From Clostridiales bacterium UBA1779 (GTDB lineage Bacteria > Bacillota > Clostridia > Oscillospirales > CAG-272): DNA of 9,148 bases. Of the stretch, positions 1 through 6,544 are shown piece after piece (the stretch's first letter is position 1; every line of letters starts with the position of its first letter). The stretch covers positions 1 to 9,148 of the forward strand of contig DCGL01000071.1 of the NCBI GenBank assembly GCA_002314565.1, written 5' to 3'. The position numbers and the translations under genes are program-made. The notes under the pieces were generated by a model, which was given only the letters and a program-made list of their open reading frames with translations, searched no databases and had not been told where the DNA came from.

Positions 1-244
1 TCTTGGCCGTCAGCACGATAACCGGAACATTGCTGATTTCCCTGATTTTCGCAAGGGCTGTCATTCCGTCCATAACAGGCATCATAATATCCATAAGCAC
101 CAGATGAATATCCCGGCTGTTCAGAATATCCAGCGCTTCTCTGCCGTTATACGCTTCATAAAGCGCAAAATCGGGGTCGGAAAGGTATATTTTCAGTGCG
201 TTCACTATGTCTTTTTCATCATCGCAGATCAGTATGTTCGGCAT
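1..244 (-). CDS. Response regulator, receiver domain (N-terminal part, cut by window edge)
   Basis: This is the first 81 codons of a two-component response regulator, a cytoplasmic protein phosphorylated by a partner histidine kinase. The translation starts MPNILICDDEKDIV, with the acidic pocket at D8/D9. The phospho-acceptor is D52 in LVLMDIMMPVMDG, and the conserved switch Thr is T79 in VIVLTAK; the essential Lys would follow from K81. The receiver domain is nearly complete, but the output domain lies beyond the left edge. Receivers of this type are most often OmpR/PhoB-like, but that cannot be confirmed here. The start is supported by AAGGAG ending about 8 nt upstream on the minus strand, and there is a TATAAT at 279-274 without a convincing -35. 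It is divergent from the catabolic operon. Whether it regulates that operon is unknown. Confidence 0.93.
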   Translation of the reverse strand, partial: MPNILICDDEKDIVNALKIYLSDPDFALYEAYNGREALDILNSRDIHLVLMDIMMPVMDGMTALAKIREISNVPVIVLTAK

Positions 245-401
245 TTTTTGTACTCCTTCTTTTTGACAATAATATTATATTACAAATGCCTTTAAGATGG
301 TAGAGGCAAAATGATTAAGATTTTATTAATACGTTACGGCTTTATGTTGCCACGAATGATAATATAATGCTAATAATGAGAAAAGAAACCCATTATTTAA
401 A

Positions 402-430
402 TTGAATTTTGCAATATAATATGCTACAAT
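402..430 (+). promoter_or_regulatory. Predicted sigma-A promoter of the redox/KDG operon
   Basis: The -35 is TTGAAT at 402-407, followed by a 17-bp spacer and the -10 TACAAT at 425-430. TGC directly before the -10 makes an extended -10. Transcription would start near 437, giving a leader of about 155 nt before the first start codon. It is the best-matching forward promoter between the two divergent genes. The prediction is by eye. Confidence 0.6.
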
Positions 431-436
431 AAATGC

Positions 437-592
437 GCATATAAAAGCTCGCGGTGCTGTCCGGGAATCGCAGCGGTGCGGACCGGACGGTTTTCAGTGA
501 CTGTCGTGAATGCACAGCCGAAACGCCTGCCGTGCAGTCACTGCCGCCGCTTCTTTTTGAGAAACGGGTATGAGCGGAAAGGATTTCATACA
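437..592 (+). promoter_or_regulatory. Structured 5' leader of the operon
   Basis: The leader between the predicted start site and the first gene holds two inverted repeats. One is GTCCGG (459-464) with CCGGAC (483-488). The other is a perfect 9-bp pair, CAGTGACTG (495-503) with CAGTCACTG (535-543). An alternative fold extends the second stem inward with TGCAC/GTGCA. There is also a direct repeat GCGGTGC (451-457 and 473-479). No U-tract follows either stem, so this is not a plain terminator. I recognise no known riboswitch class. The Shine-Dalgarno AAAGGA (578-583) lies outside both stems. Confidence 0.4.
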
Positions 593-1906
593 ATGAACAA
601 AGTATATACCAGAACCGGGGATTTTCTCAGTGAAAACGAGAGTCTCGGTGCCGGTCTCCCCTTCGAAGCGGATACGGGCATTCTGTCTGATGAAACCGAA
701 ATCGGAAACAAGACCGTCCATAACCGTCTTGCCTGCCAGGCGATGGAGGGTTGCGACGGAACCCCGGACGGAAGGCCTGATGAACTGACAAAGCGCAGAT
801 ACCGCAGACTTTCGGAGGGAGGAGCCGGAATTATCTGGTTTGAAGCAACTGCCTGTATGGAGGAAGGACGCGCAAACCCGCGCCAGCTTTGGATAAACGA
901 CAATAATCTCGACGCTTTTTGCCGCATTGTCGCCGATATAAAAGAAAGCGCGATGAAGGCAAACGGATATGAGCCTCTGCTTATCATGCAGGACACTCAT
1001 TCGGGCAGATACAGCAAGCCCCGGGGTACTCCTGCCCCTCTCATTGCATATAACAACCCGATATTCGAAAAGGACAGGCCGATTCCAAAAGACCGCATCG
1101 TGTCCGACGAATATCTTGATACGGTAAAAGAAAATCTCATCTATGCCGCAGGACTTGCGGAAAAAGCCGGCTTTGACGGTGTGGATATCAAATGCTGCCA
1201 CCGTTATCTCAATTCCGAACTGCTTTCCGCCTTTGAAAGAGAGGGCAGGTACGGAGGTTCATTTGAAAACAGAACGCGCCTTCTGCGCGAAGCGGTACAG
1301 GGGGCAATCGAAAACACGGGCAGTGATTTCATCGTATCTTCAAGGCTCAACGTATATGACGGCTTCCCCTATCCATACGGATTCGGTGTAAAGGCCGACG
1401 GCAGCCTTGATTTTGACCCAACCGAGCCCGCAAAGCTTATTTCGCTGTTATATGAATACGGGGTGCGGCTGCTCAATATCACGATGGGAAATCCGTATTT
1501 CAATCCTCACGTCAACCGCCCCTTTGCGATGGGGCCATACGATCCGATAGAACACCCGCTGATGGGGGTAAAACGCGTTCTTGACGGCACCGCCGCACTC
1601 AAGGCCGCCGTTCCCGATATGAAGCTTATCTGCTCTGCCCTGAGCTTCCTCGGGGTTGCCGCGCCGAACGTGGCTGCGGGATATATGAGAAACGGCTGCT
1701 TCGATTATGCGGGCTTCGGAAGAACAATTTTTGCCTATCCTTCATTTGCAAACGATATAATGAAAAACGGCGGGCTTGATGCAAAAAAATGCTGTATTTG
1801 CTGCTCTAAATGCACCGAGCTTATGCGCGCCGGCGGAACTCCCGGCTGCGTAGTCAGAGACCCGGTTTATGCGGAGCTGTACCGCAAGATGAAAGAAAAC
1901 AAATAG
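593..1906 (+). CDS. Old yellow enzyme-family NADH:flavin oxidoreductase with [4Fe-4S] motif, no C-terminal FAD/NAD(P)H domain
   Basis: This 437-residue protein has the FMN-binding TIM barrel of the old yellow enzyme / 2,4-dienoyl-CoA reductase group. Visible landmarks are HNRLACQAMEG (43-53), QDTHSGRYS (133-141, the usual QLxHxGR), AGFDGVDIKCCHRYL (192-206) and GRYGGSFENR (218-227). After the barrel comes a cysteine cluster, C400-x2-C403-x3-C407-x11-C419, the same spacing as the [4Fe-4S] site of 2,4-dienoyl-CoA reductase. The protein then ends about 18 residues later, without the FAD and NAD(P)H domains of the roughly 670-residue enzymes. At the usual substrate-binding His pair (HxxH/HxxN), the first position is K200 and the second is H203. 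The likely role is reduction or oxidation of a C=C bond conjugated to a carbonyl, or a related hydride transfer; the substrate is unknown. ATG 593 is chosen because AAAGGA lies 9 nt upstream and the family similarity starts after it. It is the first gene of the operon. Confidence 0.88.
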   Translation: MNKVYTRTGDFLSENESLGAGLPFEADTGILSDETEIGNKTVHNRLACQAMEGCDGTPDGRPDELTKRRYRRLSEGGAGIIWFEATACMEEGRANPRQLWINDNNLDAFCRIVADIKESAMKANGYEPLLIMQDTHSGRYSKPRGTPAPLIAYNNPIFEKDRPIPKDRIVSDEYLDTVKENLIYAAGLAEKAGFDGVDIKCCHRYLNSELLSAFEREGRYGGSFENRTRLLREAVQGAIENTGSDFIVSSRLNVYDGFPYPYGFGVKADGSLDFDPTEPAKLISLLYEYGVRLLNITMGNPYFNPHVNRPFAMGPYDPIEHPLMGVKRVLDGTAALKAAVPDMKLICSALSFLGVAAPNVAAGYMRNGCFDYAGFGRTIFAYPSFANDIMKNGGLDAKKCCICCSKCTELMRAGGTPGCVVRDPVYAELYRKMKENK

Positions 1907-1968
1907 AATCCGTATTTCAAATCAGAATCAAGAGTATAATATCAAAACCGAATAACAGGGGGAAAATC

Positions 1969-2715
1969 ATGAAAACAGCTATGATTACCGGCTGCCTCGG
2001 CGGCATCGGAAAAGCATCAGTCCGCAAATTTCTTTCAGAGGGCTGGCAGGTTATAGGCCTTGACGTTGTCGACGCAGAAAAAAATGACGTCGGAAATGAA
2101 AATTTTCATTATCTGCAGGGAAATCTTGCATCCGTCGAAGGACGACGCAGCTTTCTTGAATACGCACTGAAATTCACCGACCGCATAGACGCTCTCGTCA
2201 ACGTTGCGGGAGTTGCACCCAAGGTGAGAAACGATATACTTGAAATGACAGAGGAAAGCTACGATTTCGTTATGGGCATCAATACGAAGGGCACGCTCTT
2301 CCTGACCCAGCTGGTTTCAAAGCAGATGCTGAACAATCCGCTGAACGACGGTATCCGCGGATATATCTGCAATATTTCCTCAATGTCCGCCTATACCAGC
2401 TCAACGAGCCGCGGTGAATACTGCATTTCAAAGGCAGGAGTTTCAATGATAACGAAGCTCTTCGCCGACCGTCTTGCCCCCGAAGGCATTATGGTCAATG
2501 AAATACGCCCGGGAATTATCCGCACAGGCATGACCGCAACCGTACAGGCAAAATACGACAGACTGATTTTTGAAGAAAATCTTCTTCCCATCAAGCGCTG
2601 GGGCGAACCGGAGGATATCGCCGCAAACGTTTACGCTCTCTGCAGCGGCGCCATTCCCTACGTCACCGGCCAGTCAATCGACGTTGACGGCGGCTTCCAC
2701 ATTCAGCGTCTCTGA
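1969..2715 (+). CDS. SDR-family NAD(P)-dependent dehydrogenase (FabG-like)
   Basis: This 248-residue cytoplasmic classical short-chain dehydrogenase/reductase is of normal family length. The Rossmann glycine motif is TGCLGGIG (7-14), and D32 at the end of the second strand suggests NAD(H) preference. NVAG is at 78-81, N105 and the catalytic set S138, Y151 and K155 (YCISK) are intact, and the C-terminal end is VTGQSIDVDGG. The RGEYCISKAG and RWGEPEDIA segments resemble a FabG-like subgroup usually annotated as 3-ketoacyl-ACP reductase, but the setting argues for a sugar or sugar-acid alcohol/ketone substrate instead. The start has a strong GGGGGA about 5 nt upstream, and the gene lies 62 nt after the first gene. 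A specific role such as KduD-like 2,5-diketo-3-deoxygluconate reduction is possible but not shown by any specific residue. Confidence 0.92.
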   Translation: MKTAMITGCLGGIGKASVRKFLSEGWQVIGLDVVDAEKNDVGNENFHYLQGNLASVEGRRSFLEYALKFTDRIDALVNVAGVAPKVRNDILEMTEESYDFVMGINTKGTLFLTQLVSKQMLNNPLNDGIRGYICNISSMSAYTSSTSRGEYCISKAGVSMITKLFADRLAPEGIMVNEIRPGIIRTGMTATVQAKYDRLIFEENLLPIKRWGEPEDIAANVYALCSGAIPYVTGQSIDVDGGFHIQRL

Positions 2716-2716
2716 T

Positions 2717-4627
2717 ATGCTTATGGAAATCTTAAGATATGATGCCGTCGTAATAGGCACGGGTGCCGCAGGCTACAACGCCGCCTGCCGCATAAAGCAG
2801 GACGGCAGAAGAAGCGTGGCAATTATTACCGAAGGCGTGAATCTCGGAACCTCGAGAAACACCGGCAGCGACAAGCAGACCTATTACAAGCTCGGACTCG
2901 GCGGCGACAGTCCCGACAGCGTACGCCGTATGGCAGACAATCTTTTTGCCGGCGGCAGCGTAGACGGTGACAACGCTCTCTGCGAAGCAGCCCTCTCTGT
3001 TCGCTGTTTTATGAACCTCTGCGAGCTCGGAGTTGCATTTCCCGTCAATCGGTACGGCGAATACGTCGGTTACAAAACCGACCACGATCCTTTCGCCCGT
3101 GCTACGTCTGCCGGCCCCCTGACTTCCAGGTTTATGACCGAAGCTCTGCAGAAAAACGCCGAAAAGCTCGGCGTCACGGTGCACAGCGGCCTATTGGCCA
3201 TTGAAATACTGAAGCATAACGACTCTGTTTGCGGTCTGTTGTGCATTGAACAGGATTCAGGCAAACTTGTCTCGGTAAAATGCCCGGATATTATTATTGC
3301 AACGGGAGGTCCCGCCGGTATTTACGCCGACAGCGCCTACCCGACCTGCCACACCGGCTCTACGAGCCTTGCACTTGAAGCAGGAGCAAAAGCTCAGAAT
3401 CTGACTGAGTGGCAGTACGGCCTTGCGTCGACATCCCCGCGCTGGAACGTTTCCGGCACGTATATGCAGGTGCTTCCCCGCTTTGTGTCAGTTGATGCTG
3501 ACGGGAACGAATATGAATTTCTTGCGGATTATTTCAGGGACCCGTATGAAGCCCTCTCAGCCGTTTTCCTCAAGGGATATCAGTGGCCCTTTGACAGCAA
3601 AAAGGTGATGAGCGGCTCGTCCGTAATCGACCTGCTCGTTTACCGCGAATGCGTTCTGAAAAAGCGGCGCGTATATCTTGATTTCACCAAGAACCCCTTC
3701 GGGCTTGAGACAATAGACTATACGAAGCTTTCAGACGAAGCTTATTCGTATCTGAGCAAGGCCGGTGCCTGTTTCGGAACCCCAATAGCGCGTCTTATGA
3801 AGATGAACAGTCCGGCGGTCGAGCTTTACCGCGGCAAGGGCGTGGATATTACAAAGGAATATCTCGAAATTGCCCTTTGCGCCCAGCACAACAACGGCGG
3901 TATTTCCGTTGACAAGTGGTGGAGAACCGAAATACCCGGACTTTTCGCCGCCGGTGAATGCGCAGGCACTCACGGCATCACCCGTCCGGGCGGCTCCGCA
4001 CTCAATGCAGGTCAGGTGGGCTCCCTTCGCGCAGCGACCTACCTGTGCGCACACCCTAACGCCTCAGTTACGGATGAGGAGTTCAACAGTGTTTGTTCTG
4101 CAGCCGCCGACAGGCATTCAAAGCTCCTGTCCGGAATTCTGAAAAACGAAACGAATACCGATGTTCTCATTCATAACGCTCAGAGACGAATGAGCGACAG
4201 CGGAGCTGCCATACGCAACACAGGCGATATGAAAAAACTGCTTGCCGTCACCGAAGCGGATCTGAAGGCCATTCCCGCAACAGCAGCGGTCAGCTCAGAG
4301 GACAGACTGTTTACGTATTATAAACTCAAAGACGTGCTGACGACCCAGGCTGCCGTTCTTTCTTCTATGATAGATTTCGCCGAAACCAACGGCGACACGA
4401 GGGGTTCCGCCCTGTATTATGACAGTCAGGGTGAACTGCGTGAAGGTCTTGAGGAGCTGTTCAGATTCGTGTCTGACAGAGGAAACTCGAGACAGACGGT
4501 CCAGGAGGTCCTGAAATGCGGCGAGCATTTCGTCTGCTCGTACCGGCCCGTCCGACCGATACCTTCAGACGACGATTTCTTTGAAAACGTTTGGAGAGGA
4601 TACCGTGAAAACGGGAACGTTTATTGA
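2717..4627 (+). CDS. FAD-dependent oxidoreductase, fumarate reductase/succinate dehydrogenase flavoprotein-like
   Basis: This is a 636-residue protein of the FAD_binding_2 superfamily (SdhA/FrdA, aspartate oxidase and relatives). The N-terminal dinucleotide motif is VVIGTGAAGY (11-20). A second FAD contact is IIIATGG (192-198). A typical C-terminal FAD-side block runs QHNNGGISVD (390-399), FAAGECAGTHG (410-420), then TRPGGSALN (422-430) and QVGSLRAA (433-440). The last ~190 residues form a helical C-terminal region. There is no signal peptide or membrane segment, so it should be cytoplasmic. The start follows the SDR stop by one base, with a second ATG two codons later and no clear Shine-Dalgarno, which implies translational coupling. 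The variant HNNGG block marks it as a clostridial-type relative rather than a respiratory SdhA, and no Fe-S subunit gene is adjacent. Substrate unknown; it could oxidise or reduce a C-C bond next to a carboxylate, or pass electrons to the first-gene enzyme. Confidence 0.9.
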   Translation: MLMEILRYDAVVIGTGAAGYNAACRIKQDGRRSVAIITEGVNLGTSRNTGSDKQTYYKLGLGGDSPDSVRRMADNLFAGGSVDGDNALCEAALSVRCFMNLCELGVAFPVNRYGEYVGYKTDHDPFARATSAGPLTSRFMTEALQKNAEKLGVTVHSGLLAIEILKHNDSVCGLLCIEQDSGKLVSVKCPDIIIATGGPAGIYADSAYPTCHTGSTSLALEAGAKAQNLTEWQYGLASTSPRWNVSGTYMQVLPRFVSVDADGNEYEFLADYFRDPYEALSAVFLKGYQWPFDSKKVMSGSSVIDLLVYRECVLKKRRVYLDFTKNPFGLETIDYTKLSDEAYSYLSKAGACFGTPIARLMKMNSPAVELYRGKGVDITKEYLEIALCAQHNNGGISVDKWWRTEIPGLFAAGECAGTHGITRPGGSALNAGQVGSLRAATYLCAHPNASVTDEEFNSVCSAAADRHSKLLSGILKNETNTDVLIHNAQRRMSDSGAAIRNTGDMKKLLAVTEADLKAIPATAAVSSEDRLFTYYKLKDVLTTQAAVLSSMIDFAETNGDTRGSALYYDSQGELREGLEELFRFVSDRGNSRQTVQEVLKCGEHFVCSYRPVRPIPSDDDFFENVWRGYRENGNVY

Positions 4628-4764
4628 GGCAACAATTGAAAGAGAAATCTTTCAATCCGGATTTGCAGCCTTTGCCGGCTGAACACCGGCAATTTTGCGT
4701 TACAAACCCGCCGGAAATCCAAAAGAAAGGAAGCTTTTGTTCTGCAAAAGCTACGGTTATAAAA
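4628..4764 (+). promoter_or_regulatory. Structured intercistronic region with three hairpins
   Basis: This 137-nt gap in an otherwise tight operon holds three inverted repeats. The first is a perfect 9-bp stem with a GAAA tetraloop (4635-4643 with 4648-4656). The second is a 7-bp stem TTGCCGG/CCGGCAA (4672-4678 with 4686-4692). The third is an 8-bp stem AGCTTTTG/CAAAAGCT with a 5-nt loop (4732-4739 with 4745-4752). The first and third have no U-tract and the second only TTTT, so none is a convincing terminator. They may act as processing or stability elements that set the expression of eda-kdgK apart from the first three genes. No clear promoter is visible here. Confidence 0.55.
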
Positions 4765-4767
4765 ATG
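4726..4767 (+). promoter_or_regulatory. Displaced ribosome binding site of eda
   Basis: The only good Shine-Dalgarno before eda is AAAGGA at 4726-4731, some 33 nt from ATG 4765, which is too far for normal use. The hairpin 4732-4752 starts at the next base. If it folds, it removes 21 nt and brings the site to about 12 nt from the ATG. Alternatively the site serves TTG 4737, which opens an 11-codon frame ending at 4772, just past the eda start, and would couple translation. Confidence 0.4.
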
Positions 4768-5412
4768 AATGACGTTAAATCAATTTTTTCAGATATCGGC
4801 GTCGTGCCGGTTATTAAGCTCAACAATCCCGAAACGGACGCTCTTCCACTTGCCGAAGCTCTGATTGCCGGAGGTATACCGATTGCCGAGGTGACCTTCC
4901 GTGCCGCCGGTGCAGAGACGGCCATCAAACTTATCAGCGAATCCTACCCGGACATGGCTGTCGGAGCGGGAACCGTTATTTGCGAAGAGCAGGTTGACAG
5001 AGCCCTTGCGGCAGGAGCCAGGTTCATCGTAAGCCCCGGCTTTGATATTGATCTTGTCAGATACTGCATCTCAAAGAACGTCCCGGTGTTCCCGGGCTGC
5101 ACCACTGCTTCTGAATACCAGCTTGCAATAAAGGCAGGGCTTGACACCGTCAAGTTCTTTCCTGCCGAGCAATCCGGGGGCCTGTCTAAAATCAAAGCCC
5201 TGAGTGCTCCTTTCCCCCAGCTCAAGCTTATGCCGACCGGCGGCATCAGCCTGAAAAATCTGAAAGAATATCTCTCCTGCAAGTGTATATGCGCCTGCGG
5301 AGGCTCATATATGGTAAGCGCGGACCTTATTGACAACGGCAGATGGGATGAAATCACCGAGCTTTGCAGACAGTCCGTCGAAATAGTAAAGGAGGCAAGA
5401 AACAATGGCTAA
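4765..5412 (+). CDS. eda: 2-dehydro-3-deoxy-phosphogluconate (KDPG) aldolase
   Basis: Class I aldolase of the KDPG/KHG family, 215 residues, the usual length. It cleaves 2-keto-3-deoxy-6-phosphogluconate to pyruvate and glyceraldehyde-3-phosphate in the cytoplasm, the last step of the Entner-Doudoroff route. The Schiff-base lysine is K130 in VKFFPAE, and the catalytic glutamate is E42 in AEVTFR. Other family blocks are VGAGTV (66-71), PGCTTASE (110-117) and MPTGGIS (156-162). ATG 4765 is chosen because the protein then begins like known Eda proteins (VVPVIKL at 13-19). The upstream in-frame extension to 4624 has no family similarity and runs through three hairpins. The last codons overlap the kdgK start by 8 nt. 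The pairing with a KDG kinase supports KDPG as substrate, although activity on 4-hydroxy-2-oxoglutarate or KDPGal cannot be excluded. Confidence 0.95.
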   Translation: MNDVKSIFSDIGVVPVIKLNNPETDALPLAEALIAGGIPIAEVTFRAAGAETAIKLISESYPDMAVGAGTVICEEQVDRALAAGARFIVSPGFDIDLVRYCISKNVPVFPGCTTASEYQLAIKAGLDTVKFFPAEQSGGLSKIKALSAPFPQLKLMPTGGISLKNLKEYLSCKCICACGGSYMVSADLIDNGRWDEITELCRQSVEIVKEARNNG

Positions 5413-6427
5413 AACGGTTACCTTCGGTGAAATCATGCTGCGCCTGGCCCCCAACGGATATTACCGTTTCTTCCAGAACGATCAGATGCAGGCCACCTTC
5501 GGCGGCGGTGAGGCAAACGTTGCCGTATCCCTTGCAAATTTCGGAATTGAAAGCACGTATGTGACGAAGCTCCCGAAGCACGCCATCGGCGAGGCCTGTG
5601 TTGACAATCTGCGTTATTTCGGCGTTGATACCTCAAAAATCGTACGCGGCGGAAACCGTATCGGCATATACTTCCTTGAAAAAGGAGCCTCACAGAGAGG
5701 GTCCGTCTGCATTTACGACAGGGCAAACTCCGCAATTTCCGAAGCTGCCCCCTCCGAATTTGACTGGGATTCGATTTTTGAAGGAGCCGACTGGTTCCAC
5801 TTCACCGGTATCACTCCTGCCCTCGGTCCGAATATGGTCACCGCCTGCCTTGATGCCTGCAAGGCTGCAAAAAAACGCGGAATTAAAATTTCCTGCGACC
5901 TCAACTACCGCTCAAAGCTCTGGACGAGAGACGAGGCACGCGCCGCAATGAGCGAGCTCTGCAGATACGTTGACGTCTGCATAGCAAACGAGGAGGACGC
6001 AAAGGACGTATTCGGAATTGAAGCCCGGAACACGGATATCACCGGCGGAACGGTCGATTCCGAAGGCTACAAATCGGTTGCCCGTCAGCTTGCCGACAGC
6101 TTCGGATTTGAGAAGGTTGCGATAACACTGCGCTCCTCGATTTCGGCAAATGACAACGACTGGGCTGCCCTGCTCTACGACGGAAAAGATTACTACCTGT
6201 CAAAGAGCTATCATCTGCACATAGTTGACCGCGTCGGAGGAGGGGATTCCTTCGGAGCGGGACTGATATACTCCTTCCTTACGGGAAAAGACAGCCGTTC
6301 TGCCCTCGAATTCGCAGTGGCCGCCTCTGCTCTGAAGCATACGGTTGAAGGAGATTTCAACCGGGTCTCAGTTGCCGAGGTTGAAAAGCTTGCAAAGGGC
6401 GACGGCTCGGGACGCGTACAGAGATAA
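5405..6427 (+). CDS. kdgK: 2-keto-3-deoxygluconate kinase, PfkB (ribokinase) family
   Basis: This 340-residue cytoplasmic sugar kinase phosphorylates 2-keto-3-deoxygluconate with ATP to KDPG, the substrate of the Eda protein encoded just before it. PfkB signature 1 is visible as FGGGEANVAVSLANFG (32-47). The second signature is DRVGGGDSFGAG (275-286), with the catalytic base D281 and the anion-hole GGGD. Also present are the N-terminal VTFGEIMLRL, which is usual for KdgK, and DLNYRSKLW (165-173). The ATG lies inside the end of eda, with AAAGGAGG 7 nt upstream within the eda coding sequence, so the two are translationally coupled. There is no dehydratase or transporter next to it. Closely related PfkB kinases for other sugars are the main alternative, but the eda partner makes KDG the best assignment. 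Confidence 0.92.
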   Translation: MAKTVTFGEIMLRLAPNGYYRFFQNDQMQATFGGGEANVAVSLANFGIESTYVTKLPKHAIGEACVDNLRYFGVDTSKIVRGGNRIGIYFLEKGASQRGSVCIYDRANSAISEAAPSEFDWDSIFEGADWFHFTGITPALGPNMVTACLDACKAAKKRGIKISCDLNYRSKLWTRDEARAAMSELCRYVDVCIANEEDAKDVFGIEARNTDITGGTVDSEGYKSVARQLADSFGFEKVAITLRSSISANDNDWAALLYDGKDYYLSKSYHLHIVDRVGGGDSFGAGLIYSFLTGKDSRSALEFAVAASALKHTVEGDFNRVSVAEVEKLAKGDGSGRVQR

Positions 6428-6449
6428 GTCTTCGCACGCAAGTGAAAGC

Positions 6450-6527
6450 CGTCAAAACGGGAGCCGGCCCTAAAAACGCATACTACGGTAAATCCTCTCA
6501 CGCTTGACAAATAACGTCAAAACGGGA
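6450..6527 (+). repeat. Pair of 13-bp direct repeats, candidate operator sites
   Basis: CGTCAAAACGGGA occurs exactly at 6450-6462 and 6515-6527, 65 bp apart. Each copy is preceded 10-11 nt earlier by CACGC (6435-6439 and 6499-6503), so the similarity extends beyond the core. The core is partly symmetric (CGT-caaa-ACG). The second copy lies in the spacer of a candidate promoter (6504-6533), as expected of a repressor or activator site. No regulator can be named. Confidence 0.5.
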
Positions 6528-6533
6528 TATTAC
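6504..6533 (+). promoter_or_regulatory. Candidate upstream promoter of the lipoprotein gene
   Basis: A perfect -35 TTGACA (6504-6509) is followed by an 18-bp spacer and TATTAC (6528-6533). The spacer contains the second copy of the 13-bp repeat. The -10 match is moderate, so this may be used only with a regulator or not at all. Confidence 0.35.
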
Positions 6534-6544
6534 CCACGAAGCAC

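Larger units (their letters stand above)
245..592. other. Divergent intergenic region
   Basis: No gene is supported in this stretch of about 350 bases. Roughly 260-430 is AT-rich and carries the presumed promoters of both flanking genes. Roughly 445-592 is clearly more GC-rich and is best read as the untranslated leader of the plus-strand operon. A second, weaker forward promoter candidate is TTGCCA (347-352), an 18-bp spacer and TAATAA (371-376). The reading frame of the downstream enzyme stays open back to 476, but that extension lacks family similarity and a ribosome binding site. Confidence 0.6.

Noticed and set aside
476..592. N-terminal 39-residue extension of the first operon gene (ATG 476)
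   Set aside because: It has no ribosome binding site and no family similarity, and it is full of inverted repeats. ATG 593 has AAAGGA at 9 nt and starts just before the conserved barrel.
494..1201. Long open frame of 235 codons on the minus strand
   Set aside because: It is antisense to the OYE-like gene, has no recognisable domain, and disagrees with the strong family motifs on the plus strand.
1935..1940. TATAAT between the first gene and the SDR gene as an internal promoter
   Set aside because: No acceptable -35 lies 16-18 bp upstream, and the gap is only 62 nt in a same-strand gene series.
1810..1968. Upstream start for the SDR gene inside the previous gene
   Set aside because: The extension overlaps a coding region in another frame. 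ATG 1969 has a strong GGGGGA site and begins directly at the Rossmann fold.
2570..2716. Upstream start for the FAD flavoprotein inside the SDR gene
   Set aside because: It would need a 49-residue non-family extension translated over the conserved end of the SDR. The FAD motif begins right after ATG 2717.
4672..4696. Hairpin followed by TTTT as an intrinsic terminator before eda
   Set aside because: The stem is only 7 bp and the T-run is short and interrupted by GCG. It may attenuate but is not a convincing terminator.
4624..4764. Upstream start for eda overlapping the flavoprotein stop (ATGA-type overlap)
   Set aside because: The overlap is tempting, but the 47 added residues do not resemble Eda and are encoded by three hairpins.
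6428..6480. Terminator after kdgK
   Set aside because: Only weak GGG/CCC and CCGT/ACGG pairings with no T-run are visible, so none was annotated.
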